A DNA stretch of 34,820 bases from Acidiferrobacterales bacterium (lineage in GTDB: Bacteria; Pseudomonadota; Gammaproteobacteria; Arenicellales; JAJDZL01), in contig JAPPIB010000010.1 of NCBI GenBank assembly GCA_028820695.1, forward strand, positions 1 through 34,820, in the 5' to 3' direction. Positions 8,758 through 18,200 of the stretch are shown one piece after another (within the stretch, counting starts at the first letter, position 1; each line of letters begins with the position of its first letter). The notes under the pieces were generated by a model, which was not told the DNA's origin, made no database searches, and saw nothing but the letters and a program-made list of their open reading frames with translations. A program made the translations under genes and the position numbers.

Positions 8758-9768
8758 ATGACGGGCGATCGCGCACTTCGCATGATTGATCTCGGTGAGG
8801 TTTCCTATCTGGAAACTCAGTCTGTTTACCATGCGGTCGCGACATGCATGGACGAGGCGACTCCCGACACCATCATTTTGTGTCGTCCGAATTCGCCTTA
8901 TCTTTGCCTCGGATATCATCAGAGCAGTCTGCAGGTATTGGATCCAGTCGCGGTGAGCGCAAACAGTCTGCCTGTGATGCGCCGTCGGTTAGGCGGTGGA
9001 TTGACGTATCTCGACAATCAGCAGCAATTCTACCAATGCATATTCCATCGAAGCAGAAGTCCGGCCATGCCCGCGAGGGTTTACGCGTCTCGTCTGAAGC
9101 CTCCGATCGACACTCTGCGCCGATTGGGGTTGCCAGCGCAATTGCGTTACACGAATGAAATCGAAGTTTCCGGTCGACGTATCGCAGGTATCGGAGGTGG
9201 GATCATTTCGCAAGCCAGTGTCGTGGTGGGAAACATTCTCAACGATTTTGATTATGAGACTATGGCAAGCGTGCTCAATTCGCCTTGTGCGGAATTTCGG
9301 GATCTAGCGCTGTGGGCGATGCGCCAAAGAATCACCACGCTCGGTCTTGAGAGACGAAGTTCTGCGTGGTTGGAATTGCCCGACATGCTGCTGGATGCAT
9401 TTCGAAGTGGATTCAACGCGACTGCTTTCCGTGGTGAGCTTTCAGATAACGAGCGTGTCGAGGCGATCCGACAGGCTGAGATCATGACTGCCAAGTCTTA
9501 TCTTGAACAAAGGGAAAACTTGAGTCAATCTGACGCTATGCCAATTCTGCAGCTGAAGATATCAGGATCGACGATGACTCGTTTGGTCGCGATCAGAACA
9601 GGTAGCAGTCTCGAGTATTCGGTGTTGTCACTTAGGGATGGAATTGTGGAGAAAGTTGCGGCGATTCAGGAGATGCCAGAAGTTTTGTCTGATGAGAGTC
9701 AGCCATCAAGTATAGCGATACATGATTCAGATGAGATCGCAATTGGTCGAAGGCTGACGTCTGATTGA
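8758..9768 (+). CDS. Lipoate-protein ligase A-fold protein (BPL/LplA/LipB superfamily)
   Basis: The N-terminal two thirds match the lipoate-ligase fold: LCRPNSPYLCLGYHQ (residues 41-55), the RRLGGGLTYLD motif (76-86) corresponding to RRxxGGG of LplA/LipM enzymes, and SGRRIAGIGGGI (138-149) at the position of the usual G-R/K-K-I-(A/S)-G motif. The lysine that contacts the acyl-adenylate in known ligases appears replaced by arginine (R141). The 336-residue length includes a C-terminal extension of about 90 residues without a recognised domain. It could attach lipoate or another acyl group, transfer octanoyl, or bind without catalysis. It follows lipB after about 300 bases on the same strand. 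Start ATG 8758 lacks a clear ribosome-binding site; ATG 8782 is an alternative. Confidence 0.75.
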   Translation: MTGDRALRMIDLGEVSYLETQSVYHAVATCMDEATPDTIILCRPNSPYLCLGYHQSSLQVLDPVAVSANSLPVMRRRLGGGLTYLDNQQQFYQCIFHRSRSPAMPARVYASRLKPPIDTLRRLGLPAQLRYTNEIEVSGRRIAGIGGGIISQASVVVGNILNDFDYETMASVLNSPCAEFRDLALWAMRQRITTLGLERRSSAWLELPDMLLDAFRSGFNATAFRGELSDNERVEAIRQAEIMTAKSYLEQRENLSQSDAMPILQLKISGSTMTRLVAIRTGSSLEYSVLSLRDGIVEKVAAIQEMPEVLSDESQPSSIAIHDSDEIAIGRRLTSD

Positions 9769-9806
9769 CAAAGCGGATTTGAAGTCGTTGGATCTGAAGA
9801 ATTCAC

Positions 9807-10358
9807 ATGTTTAACCCGGCGAACAAAGAGAACCACCTGCTTCCGGATGTCCTCGAACACGGTCTGACCACTGTATTTTGCGGCAGGGCACCCAGTCCCG
9901 AATCGAGAAGAAGAGGTGCGTACTATGCCCATCCAACCAACATGTTCTGGAAGATTCTGGCTGAGACTGGCCTGACAGACCGTTGTTTGAAACCGGAAGA
10001 GTTTCGCGAACTTCCACGATTCGGTATCGGTCTGACAGATTTGAATAAATTTGAGTTTGGCAGCGATCACGAGTTGACGGGGGAGGGTGACAATCCGATC
10101 GAGGTGTACGAAAAGGTCGTGTATTACCGGCCGAAAATACTTGCCTTTACAGGTAAGAATAATGGTTCGATGTTCTTGGCATCCGTTTTTGGCAGATCGA
10201 GAAGCAGGCCTGTGAGTTGCGGGGAACAGGATGATTGCAGAATCGGGGAAACGAGAATCGTTATTCTGCCTAGTACATCAGCAAGGGCCAAGGGGTACTG
10301 GGATTCACGGTATTGGGAAGAACTTGCATTGTTGCATAACGCTCGGTCTCACCTGTGA
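9807..10358 (+). CDS. Mismatch-specific DNA glycosylase (Mug/TDG family)
   Basis: Uracil-DNA-glycosylase superfamily protein expected to remove uracil, thymine or related bases from G mismatches. The 183-residue length is typical of the Mug/TDG branch. Visible landmarks are TTVFCGRAPSPESRRRGAYYAHPTNMFWKIL (described here by its ends: positions about 17-47), FGIGLTDLNKFEFGSD for the central region, and the late strand RIVILPSTSARAKGYW for the DNA-intercalating loop. In this branch the catalytic-motif region begins with FCG rather than the GINPG of E. coli Mug, so exact substrate preference is open. It is preceded by a 38-base gap from the ligase-like gene and followed by a long non-coding stretch. 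Confidence 0.82.
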   Translation: MFNPANKENHLLPDVLEHGLTTVFCGRAPSPESRRRGAYYAHPTNMFWKILAETGLTDRCLKPEEFRELPRFGIGLTDLNKFEFGSDHELTGEGDNPIEVYEKVVYYRPKILAFTGKNNGSMFLASVFGRSRSRPVSCGEQDDCRIGETRIVILPSTSARAKGYWDSRYWEELALLHNARSHL

Positions 10359-10390
10359 ATCAGGCCGCTGACCTTGCACAACACCGCCTC

Positions 10391-10417
10391 TCAGGCCGCA
10401 TCAGTGATGCGGCCTGA
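10391..10417. terminator. Perfect 12-bp hairpin downstream of DNA glycosylase gene
   Basis: Arms TCAGGCCGCATC (10391-10402) and GATGCGGCCTGA (10406-10417) are exact inverted copies around a three-base loop AGT, 33 bases past the glycosylase stop. It is GC-rich and would be very stable as RNA. There is no T-run on either side, so it is either a Rho-type 3' end-stabilising hairpin or a repetitive palindromic element. Confidence 0.45.
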
Positions 10418-10736
10418 AACACGCGTGCCGACACTGCCGTTTCGGCTGATACGCGGTCAAATCACCTGCTCTGGAATTCAGTGAGCCCGTTGCTGCACGC
10501 AGAACTGACCAATGCAGGCAACCAAAGGCGTCCGAAAGTACAAGCCTGAATCCAAGCAACTTCCGGCTACGACGGGAAAGTCACCGATTTCAGATGCCAC
10601 CGCCATGCAAATTGGCTAATTTCCCGTCACAGGGGGATTTATCACAAGCTGATCAAGCGGCGAGCGGGTTGTTGGCGAGGGTATTTCTTGAGAATCGCAA
10701 AGACAACCGTCAAGTATTCATTAAAATTCCAAATAG

Positions 10737-10764
10737 TTGACTTCAACAAGGCAGCAAATAATAT
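10737..10764 (+). promoter_or_regulatory. Candidate sigma-70 promoter upstream of MBL gene
   Basis: TTGACT (10737-10742), a 16-base spacer, then TAATAT (10759-10764). It lies about 195 bases before the chosen MBL start in an otherwise empty region, so it would give a long leader. Confidence 0.45.
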
Positions 10765-10958
10765 CGGTGAGGAACTCCAGCGGTAGCCGACGTTCTCGGC
10801 GACGTATCTGGTTCAACGTTCGATGATTTATCCTATATCCAACCAAAGAGATGTTGACTCCGGTAGGAAGTCAGTCCGTTTTTTTTGAAATATTGGCCCT
10901 TATAAATTTCTTTCCGGGTATATTTGGAGCGAACCGCGATTGGCAGCTTGAATACGAC

Positions 10959-11693
10959 ATGAATGAACGAATAGCTCCAGAAAACTGGTACCGAACAAAA
11001 AAACTGGCAGATGAAGTTACCTTGATTTCCGAATATTGGGTCAAGGAATATTATCGCTGCAATATCTGGCATGTAAGAGGTAGAGACCGGGATATGCTGG
11101 TTGACAGTGGCATGGGTGTCGTCAATCTGCGGGAGCAGATCCCCATGCTCACAGAGAAGGCTTGTCTGGCAGTTGCCAGTCACACGCATTTCGATCATAT
11201 CGGCGCTCATAATGAATTTGAACACCGCCTCGTCCATCGATTGGAAGCCGATGTGATTGCCAACCCGACGGCGGAGACGACTCTGAGCGATATTTATGTT
11301 TCTGACAACATGTTCCGTGCATTACCGCCGGCTCCGTATCAATCTACCGAATACGCGGTCAAGAAAGCACCTGCGACGCAACTGCTGGAGGATGGAGATG
11401 TGATTGATCTTGGAAATCGTCGGTTTCTCGTTATCCACACACCCGGACATTCGCCCGGCGGAATTGCATTATTTGAAGAAAGTACGGGCATTCTCTTTTC
11501 TGGAGATTTGGTCTATGACGGACCGCTGATTGAAGACAATTACAATTCTGATGCGGCAGATTACTATCGGAGCATGGTTCGCTTACTTGAACTGCCCGTC
11601 AATATCGTTCACGCCGGACATTTTCGAAGTTATGACAGGGCACGGCATCAGGCCATTATCAGGGCGTGGCTGGATGAGAAGGATGCCGGGTGA
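10959..11693 (+). CDS. MBL-fold metallo-hydrolase
   Basis: Metallo-beta-lactamase-fold hydrolase with a two-metal site. The motifs occur in order: SHTHFDHIGAHNEF (HxHxDH), HTPGHSPGG, FSGDLVYDG with the bridging aspartate, and HAGHFRSYD. The frame is open from 10851, but the ATG at 10959 gives a 244-residue protein starting MNERIAPENWY, which matches where family similarity begins; the upstream part is low-complexity and poorly coding. The substrate is unknown; this superfamily covers glyoxalase II-like thioesterases, lactonases and others. A strong hairpin follows the stop. It stands alone between a non-coding stretch and the exporter pair. Confidence 0.85.
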   Translation: MNERIAPENWYRTKKLADEVTLISEYWVKEYYRCNIWHVRGRDRDMLVDSGMGVVNLREQIPMLTEKACLAVASHTHFDHIGAHNEFEHRLVHRLEADVIANPTAETTLSDIYVSDNMFRALPPAPYQSTEYAVKKAPATQLLEDGDVIDLGNRRFLVIHTPGHSPGGIALFEESTGILFSGDLVYDGPLIEDNYNSDAADYYRSMVRLLELPVNIVHAGHFRSYDRARHQAIIRAWLDEKDAG

Positions 11694-11698
11694 CGATT

Positions 11699-11721
11699 CG
11701 GATGAGAGTCAGTCTCATCCG
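11699..11721. terminator. Hairpin directly after the MBL gene
   Basis: Arms CGGATGAGA (11699-11707) and TCTCATCCG (11713-11721) pair perfectly over 9 bases with a GTCAG loop, five bases past the stop codon. No T-run follows, so intrinsic termination is uncertain; the position favours a 3'-end role. Confidence 0.45.
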
Positions 11722-11864
11722 TGCGCGCAAGATGCAGCACTTTCAGGATATTCAACGAATTGCTCCTCATGGGTATTTGTGACGTTTGATTCGCCACAGA
11801 CTGCGTAATCAGATAAAGAAAGTCTCAACTCGTAATTTTGAACATCTGAGCCGGAAAGACCTAC

Positions 11865-12821
11865 GTGCAATTCCTGGCACGCACCAGCCAAAATTTTCAA
11901 GGTATCCTGTGCCTGTTCATCGCACTGGTATTCCTGACGATCAGTGATGCAATTATCAAATGGCTGAGTCCGTATTATCCATTGCATGAACTGACGCTGA
12001 TCAAGGCGGCGATTGCATTGGTTCTGATATTGGTATTTGCCCACTTCTTTGGCGGTTTATCGCAACTGAAAACAAAGCGACCGTGGCTGCACATATTGCG
12101 AGGATTCATGCTTGTACTTTCGGACGCCTTTTATTTCCTGGGACTGGCAGCCATGCCGATGGCGACTGCGGTCGCTCTGTTTTTCTGTGCGCCTTTGTTC
12201 GTATGTCTGATTGCAAAGATGTTTCTTGGAGAGACTGTAGGACTTCAAAGATGGCTGGCGATAGTCGTGGGGATGGTTGGTGTGCTTGTAATTGCCCAAC
12301 CAGGCGGAGTAGATTTCAACTGGAGTGTCATATTTCCCGTATTGTCAGCAGTGACTTATGCGTTGATGATCATGATGACGCGAAAACTCGCGATCAGCGA
12401 TTCTGCCGGTTCAATGAGCGTTTACATTCTGATTTCATTCATTATGTTGAGCACAATATCCGGATTTCTCATTGGAGATGGCCGGTTCAACGTGTTCAGC
12501 CAAGCATCGTTGGATTTTCTGCTAAGAGCATGGCTATGGCCTAGTCTTTCCGTGTATCAGTTGCTGATTATTTGTGGTGTTGTATCCGCAGTAGGGGTTT
12601 ATCTTCTGTCCCAGTCTTACCGTATTGCTGAAGCATCGGTAGTTGTACCCTTTGAGTATGCTTCGCTGCCGCTGGCGATTCTCGCAGGCTTGTTGGTATG
12701 GGGAGACGTGCCCGGATTGAGAGACTATATCGGCAGTGCCCTGATCATTGGCAGTGGACTTGTCGTGGTTTTGCTTGAAATTCGTATGAGCCGAAAAATT
12801 GCACTTTCAAAGGTTGGATAA
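11865..12821 (+). CDS. EamA-domain (DMT superfamily) transporter, copy 1
   Basis: Drug/metabolite-transporter protein, expected in the inner membrane with ten membrane segments made of two EamA repeats. The 318-residue length is standard. Recognisable features are the first segment GILCLFIALVFLTISDAIIKWLS, the HELTLIKA helix start, RGFMLVLSDAFYFLGL, and the second-repeat end SYRIAEASVVVPFEYASLPLAIL followed by IGSALIIGSGLVVV. The GTG at 11865 has GGAAAG upstream and gives a good N-terminus. Substrates for such proteins (amino acids, metabolites, drugs) cannot be read from sequence. The next gene is a close paralogue in the same orientation. Confidence 0.88.
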   Translation: MQFLARTSQNFQGILCLFIALVFLTISDAIIKWLSPYYPLHELTLIKAAIALVLILVFAHFFGGLSQLKTKRPWLHILRGFMLVLSDAFYFLGLAAMPMATAVALFFCAPLFVCLIAKMFLGETVGLQRWLAIVVGMVGVLVIAQPGGVDFNWSVIFPVLSAVTYALMIMMTRKLAISDSAGSMSVYILISFIMLSTISGFLIGDGRFNVFSQASLDFLLRAWLWPSLSVYQLLIICGVVSAVGVYLLSQSYRIAEASVVVPFEYASLPLAILAGLLVWGDVPGLRDYIGSALIIGSGLVVVLLEIRMSRKIALSKVG

Positions 12822-12923
12822 CACTCACTCATTTGACCTTTCTTTCACTCAGGTTCTGCATTGCAGCTATTGTTGGAAGCAGTTGCAGGCATTTTGTGCG
12901 ACTGTTGTGAAGTGCAAGCGCAG

Positions 12924-12945
12924 CCCCTTCGGGGATTCTTTTCGA
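12924..12945. other. Small GC hairpin between the two transporter genes
   Basis: CCCC-TTC-GGGG at 12924-12934 is followed by ATTCTTTTC and overlaps a GATTC/GAATC inverted repeat (about 12934-12948). It is too short to call a terminator with confidence. The rest of the 257-base spacer between the two transporter genes shows no gene. Confidence 0.25.
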
Positions 12946-13078
12946 ATCGTATTGAAGTTGTCGCTACTTCGGACGTATGGAGACCAGCCTGTTCAGATAT
13001 ATTCTTTGGGTTCGACTGTACCGGAGGCGGGCAGGCTGCAAGCATCGAACCTTCTGGAAACGACGCTGTGCTGATTCA

Positions 13079-14029
13079 ATGAACAGACGAATTATCAATA
13101 ACTTAAGTCAGAATGTACAAGGTATTGTGTGCCTGATATTCGCGTTGTTGTGCTTGACGGTGAGTGATGCGATTATCAAGTGGCTGAGTTCAACTTATGC
13201 GTTGCATGAAATCACGCTCATCAGAGCCCTGTTTGCACTCACTATGGTGGTTGTTTTCGCCAAGTACTTCGGTGATTTGTCGCGGGTGAGAACACGGCGG
13301 CTCGGGTTGCACCTGATTCGGGGGTTCATGCTTGTCTTGGCCAATATATTTTTCTTTCTGGGGCTGTCCGTGATGCCCCTGGCCACGACAGTGGCTTTGT
13401 TTTATTGTGCGCCATTTTTTATTTGCATACTTGCCAGGGTGATTCTGCATGAACCTGTCGGCTTACCGCGATGGATGGCAATTGCGGCTGGAATGCTCGG
13501 TGTGGTCGTCATTGCGCAGCCGGGCGGTACTGATTTCAGTTGGAGTGTATTCCTGCCAGTTGGAGCAGCGTTCACATATTCGCTGATGGTGATGATGACA
13601 CGCAAGCTGGCAATCAGTGACTCCGCCGAGTCGATGAGCTTTTACATTCAGGCATGTTTTCTCATATTCAGTTTGCTGAGTGGATTGCTGATTGGTGACG
13701 GTCGATTCAATACATTTGATCATCCGACGCTGGATTTTCTGTTACGAGCCTGGCTTTGGCCGAGTCTCAAGGATTTCCAGATTTTGCTGATTTGCGGAGC
13801 GGCATCTGCAGCAGGCACTTACCTGCTTTCGCAGTCCTATAGAATCGCCCAGGCATCCGTTGTCGCACCGTTTGAGTATGTTTCGCTGCCATTTGCGATT
13901 GCTGTTGGATTCATCGTGTGGGGAGATTTGCCCGGTTTGAGCGACTATATCGGCAGCGCTCTGATTGTTTGCAGCGGACTGGTTGTTGTCTACTTCGAAG
14001 CCCGATTGCGAAGGATGGCGAAAACCTGA
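13079..14029 (+). CDS. EamA-domain (DMT superfamily) transporter, copy 2
   Basis: Second ten-segment DMT protein, 316 residues from ATG 13079. The frame is open back to 12977, but the upstream 34 residues are charged and cysteine-rich and unlike the paralogue, whereas MNRRIINNLSQNVQGIVCL aligns with the start of copy 1. Shared blocks across the whole length include SDAIIKWLS, HEITLIRA, RGFMLVL, IAQPGG, MMTRKLAISDSA, IGDGRFN, LRAWLWPSL and SYRIAQASVV. The pair is evidently a tandem duplication that has since diverged. It may function as two separate exporters or as a heteromer; DMT pairs of both kinds are known. Confidence 0.88.
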   Translation: MNRRIINNLSQNVQGIVCLIFALLCLTVSDAIIKWLSSTYALHEITLIRALFALTMVVVFAKYFGDLSRVRTRRLGLHLIRGFMLVLANIFFFLGLSVMPLATTVALFYCAPFFICILARVILHEPVGLPRWMAIAAGMLGVVVIAQPGGTDFSWSVFLPVGAAFTYSLMVMMTRKLAISDSAESMSFYIQACFLIFSLLSGLLIGDGRFNTFDHPTLDFLLRAWLWPSLKDFQILLICGAASAAGTYLLSQSYRIAQASVVAPFEYVSLPFAIAVGFIVWGDLPGLSDYIGSALIVCSGLVVVYFEARLRRMAKT

Positions 14030-14114
14030 TGGTGTCCTGTACCTGGCCCGGCGACGATTGAAATGGCAAGGCAAGATATTTTTGCACCGTCCACGAGAGC
14101 GGACAGACTTGTCG

Positions 14115-14144
14115 TTGCCAACTCAGATGGAAAACCCTTAAAAT
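14115..14144 (+). promoter_or_regulatory. Candidate promoter for the thioredoxin-fold gene
   Basis: TTGCCA (14115-14120), an 18-base spacer and TAAAAT (14139-14144), 50 bases before the gene start at 14194. Each hexamer is one base off the sigma-70 consensus. Confidence 0.45.
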
Positions 14145-14193
14145 GACAGTCCAGGTTGAATATAACGTCTCGTCAACTCCATAAGAGAAAGTT

Positions 14194-15273
14194 ATGCGAA
14201 ATCACATCACGCCTTCTGTTCGGATAGTCTCGGCTATTGTGGTCCTGTCGTCAGTATTTTTGTTTGGACTTGACAGTCACGCAGATTCCAATTCCGCCAC
14301 TAAAGTGTCGCCGGGTACATTTTCAGGTGCGAAGCCAACCGTGTACCCATCTTGGTTCAAGGAAAGTTTCCTGGAATTCTCGGACGACATAGCGGAAGCC
14401 GCAGAACAGGGAAAACGAGTCATGCTGCTGATGCACCAGGACGGCTGCCCGTATTGCAATCTTCTGGTTGAGAGAAATCTGAGTCAGAAAAACATTGTCG
14501 ATTTGATGCGGTCGAGGTTCGAAGTGATTGAATTGAACATCTGGGGTGATCGAGAAATCATCACAGTGGATGGAGAAACGTTCACCGAAAAGGAATTCGC
14601 TTCCGCACTTCGGGTGCAGTTCACGCCAACCCTGTTATTCTTCAATGAGCAGGGAAAGCCAATCCTGACACTCAACGGATATCTGCCACCCAATGAGTTT
14701 CTCACTGCGCTGCGATTTGTTGCAGAACACCACGAATCCCAGATGAGTTATAGAGACTTTGTGCATAGTCAGCCAGTCACCGGTGAAGGGGCAGACAAGT
14801 TGATAACCCAGAATTTTTTCCAGTCGCCGCCCTACAACCTGGAGCGATCGAACGATGCGTCGGATAAACCGCTTGCTGTGTTTTTCGAGCAGAAGCAGTG
14901 TCCTAACTGCGAAACTCTGCACCACAAGGTTCTTGTCGATGAGGATACCCGGAATCTGTTGGACAATTTTGATGTCGTGCAACTCGATATGTGGTCGAAT
15001 CAGCCTCTGATTACGACAACCGGAATGGAGACCACTGCCCGCGAATGGGCTTCGGATCTCAACGTCAGCTATGCACCTACCATCTTGCTTTTCAATCATG
15101 TCGGCGAGGAAGTCATTCGATCTGAAGCATGGTTTAAGATTTTTCACACCCAGTCGCTGTTTGACTATGTCCAAAGTGAGTCCTATCAGAATGAACCGAA
15201 TTTTCAGCGATACATCTCAGCTCGCGCTGACCACTTCATTGAACAGGGTATCGATGTCGATATTTGGCGTTAG
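14194..15273 (+). CDS. Secreted protein with two thioredoxin-fold domains
   Basis: A 359-residue protein with an N-terminal export signal (hydrophobic core about residues 11-25, likely cleaved after SHA). Two thioredoxin-like domains follow. The first has GCPYC (C85, C88) and the cis-proline segment FTPTLLFF (P145). The second has QCPNC (C236, C239) and YAPTILLF. The long insertion with NIWGDREIITVDGE after the first CxxC resembles SoxW/DsbD-gamma-type periplasmic thioredoxins. It should act in the periplasm as a disulfide reductant or isomerase; an electron donor is not in the window. Its stop overlaps the stop of the convergent polyketide synthase by three bases. A link to that pathway is only positional. 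Confidence 0.8.
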   Translation: MRNHITPSVRIVSAIVVLSSVFLFGLDSHADSNSATKVSPGTFSGAKPTVYPSWFKESFLEFSDDIAEAAEQGKRVMLLMHQDGCPYCNLLVERNLSQKNIVDLMRSRFEVIELNIWGDREIITVDGETFTEKEFASALRVQFTPTLLFFNEQGKPILTLNGYLPPNEFLTALRFVAEHHESQMSYRDFVHSQPVTGEGADKLITQNFFQSPPYNLERSNDASDKPLAVFFEQKQCPNCETLHHKVLVDEDTRNLLDNFDVVQLDMWSNQPLITTTGMETTAREWASDLNVSYAPTILLFNHVGEEVIRSEAWFKIFHTQSLFDYVQSESYQNEPNFQRYISARADHFIEQGIDVDIWR

Positions 15274-18200
15274 CTGTCCGCGTTTGCATGTGATTGGATG
15301 ATGTCCCGAATCGTAATTGACTGAAGCAGGTCGGCAGCGCTGATTTCCACATTTGCTTCCGATCCGAGCAGATGGGAAAGTTCGACAGCCAGCAGGCTGT
15401 CAACACCGAGATCCAAAACAGACTCACCCGGCTCGATGGAGTCCATCGGTAATTCCAATACTTTCGAAAAGCAGGAAAGCACTGTATGCTCGAAGTTGTT
15501 ACGGTCCATATATGCGCTTGGTCTTGCTGAATCATTTCGACGAGTTTCGCCGCCTGGCCTCTGTCCGTTGAGATCCGATCCGGTCCAATCGCTGATCAGT
15601 GACCCGTTGCTGCCCGAGACTATGAGTTGAGAGAGACTGTTCGACGTTAGAATGTCTCCCAGCGGTTCCAGCATCGAACGGGCAGGCAGGGGCCTGACGC
15701 CATATCGGTTGATTGATCGCATCGACTTTTCCTTATTGCCCGCGACATATCCGTAGTCTGATACAGCACCCCAATTGATGGAAGTCGCCGACACACCTTG
15801 CGCCCTCAGGAATTTAGCGAACGAATCCAAAAAAGCGTTTGCAGCCGAATAAGCTGATTGGCCGGCCGGCCCGATCAAAGACGTCACAGATGAATAGATC
15901 GCGAAAAAATCCAATCGCTGATTCTCCGTGATCTTGTAGAGATTCCATGCGCCGACGAGTTTCGCTCTGAGGTTAGTCTGGCAACTTTCATAGTCCAAGT
16001 TGGTAATCACACGATCGTCAATGTCCATTGCACAGTGAAAGACTCCCTTAATCGGCGGGACATCGGATGCCACTTCGTCGACAGACTCCTTGAATTTTCC
16101 CAAGTCGGTAATGTCAGTCGCTACAGTCTTTACAGAGATTCCGGAATCGGTCAGTCTCATCTTTAGTTTCTGCAATTGATCGGACTGACCCGCAGTGCGT
16201 CCCACCACTATGATGTGGCGCGCACCAACCTCACTCAGCCACTGTACCGTAGCAAGGCCGAAGCCACGCGTTCCGCCGGCAACGAGATAAGTTGCCGCTG
16301 ACGAAATGGGCGAATCCAGACCGAGACTTGGACAACGACGCTTAAACTCCAAAATCACCTTGCCGACGTGCTTCGCGTTTGCCATGTAGCGGAATGCATC
16401 CTTGGCATTGCTGTGCGGGAATACTGTGCTGGGAAGTGCGGGACAGGCTCTGTGTTCAACTTCTTTCATCACCGAGTGGAACAGTGCCGAGAGTTGTTCC
16501 GGTGATTCCTTCCACAGTCTGTCGATATCGACGATCCGTATGCTTGCATCGGGATTGGCACTCACTATCGATTCATGGACTTCACTCAATGAGGGGTGCT
16601 TTCCCAACTCCACAAATACGCCAGCCGGTTTGAGCAACTTCGCGTTGGCACGGGCCAAGTCGCCTGCAAGCGTGTTGACGATCAGATCCACACCTTGACC
16701 GCAGGTCCATTCGTTTACATCGTCGACGAACGATATTGAACGGGAAGTTGCTACATGCTGGATTCCCAATAGATTCAGAAAGTCAGCCTTATCGCTGGAG
16801 CCGACGGTTGCATAAACAGTCGCGCCCGATTGCCGGAGCAGATTAATCAGGGCCAGTCCCACCCCTCCGGAAGCCGAGTGAATCAGAACTGAAAGACCAG
16901 GCCCGGCTTGCGGCAGCTGTTCGAGACAACAGAACGCGGTCATATAGGCTGCTGGAATTCCTGCAATCTGTTCATATGACCATCCCGCTGGAATTGTTCG
17001 AACAAACTGCGATCGCGCGGTGACGAGGTTTCCCATTGCACGCGGTGCCAGTGCAATGACTTTGTCTCCGGGTGAAAAACCTTCAACCTGATCACCAATC
17101 CTGACGATCTTGCCGGCGCATTCCATGCCCAGAAAATCTTGCATCATGCCATCTTGAATGGCGTATTCAGGCAGTGCGTTGAGAGCGATCAGCACATCGC
17201 GGAAGTTGAGAGCTGACGCCGCTGCCTCAATCAGTATCTCGGTGGGCCTGAGTTGCGGTATTCCGGCTGCGATGGGTCGGATACTTGAAAGATCTCCAGG
17301 TTGAAGGCAACCGATCTCAACCGGCTGACTTGCAACATCGGGCACTGAATTTCTAGCGGCGGGCAATGCCCATCCCTTCCGATGCAGAACCGCTTCGAGG
17401 ACTTCATTTCTATCTAGTATGAATTGGCATAGCTCCTTGATCCGGTCTATTTGCACAGGATCAATATCAACTATTCGGCATGAGGTGTCGGGGAATTCAT
17501 TTCTGATTGATCTGCCCAGACTCCAAAGCGTGGCATTCAGACATGACCTGATGTCAACCGAATCGGAATCTTGATGGACATTGGCCGTTATCAAGGTTAT
17601 TCGCGGAAGACTGATTCTCAGCTGGACGAACGCCTTTAGCAGGTGAGAGATCGAAACCAAGGTTGACGCGATGGAATCAACTGTCTTGTCGAATGAAGTT
17701 TCCGGTTCCAGAGGAAACCAGTTCCACAACATAATGATTTCGCGGGGCAGACCAGCAGCACTTCGCAGGTCATCAACCAATCTGACATGGTCTTCCAGTT
17801 TATCTGTCCGTATCTCATACGTCTGATGGCGACTCCTATAACTGGCACCGGGATGTACAACAGATTTGACCTGGCAATCCAGAGAATCAATCAATTTGTC
17901 TGAGTAGGTGTCACGGCCCGAAAGGATCATTGCTCGCTTAAGAGACCTCGCTGCACGGTATGGGTCAGCGAAGGCGACCTCTTTCTTGCACTCGGCAGTA
18001 AAGATGGTATGCACCAGATCAGAACTTTCGACAGATACAATCTCGCTGAATCCGTTCAAGGCCATCTGGACTTTCCAAAATTCGACGTCGCGGCACGGAC
18101 CGACCGGTTGCCGAACATCTTCTGTTTTATGCCACCAGTCTCTGAGCATTCCGAAAACCAAAGCCGCCCAATCGGGTTCCGTCGTCAGCTCGATGAAGTG

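Larger units (their letters stand above)
10359..10958. other. 600-base non-coding stretch before the MBL gene
   Basis: No reading frame here resembles a protein family. It contains a perfect 12-base-pair hairpin (10391-10417), two partial copies of the CAGGCCGC motif (near 10361 and 10392), and a good promoter candidate (10737-10764). The middle part (about 10480-10640) has coding-like composition but stops in all frames; I could not recognise it as a decayed gene. The MBL-fold frame is technically open from 10851 but its first codons look non-coding. Confidence 0.5.

Noticed and set aside
10851..10958. Longer start for the MBL-fold protein
   Set aside because: The upstream codons read as non-coding sequence and would encode a hydrophobic start that family members lack.
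12977..13078. Longer start for the second transporter
   Set aside because: The extra 34 residues are charged and have no counterpart in the adjacent paralogue; ATG 13079 aligns with the start of copy 1.
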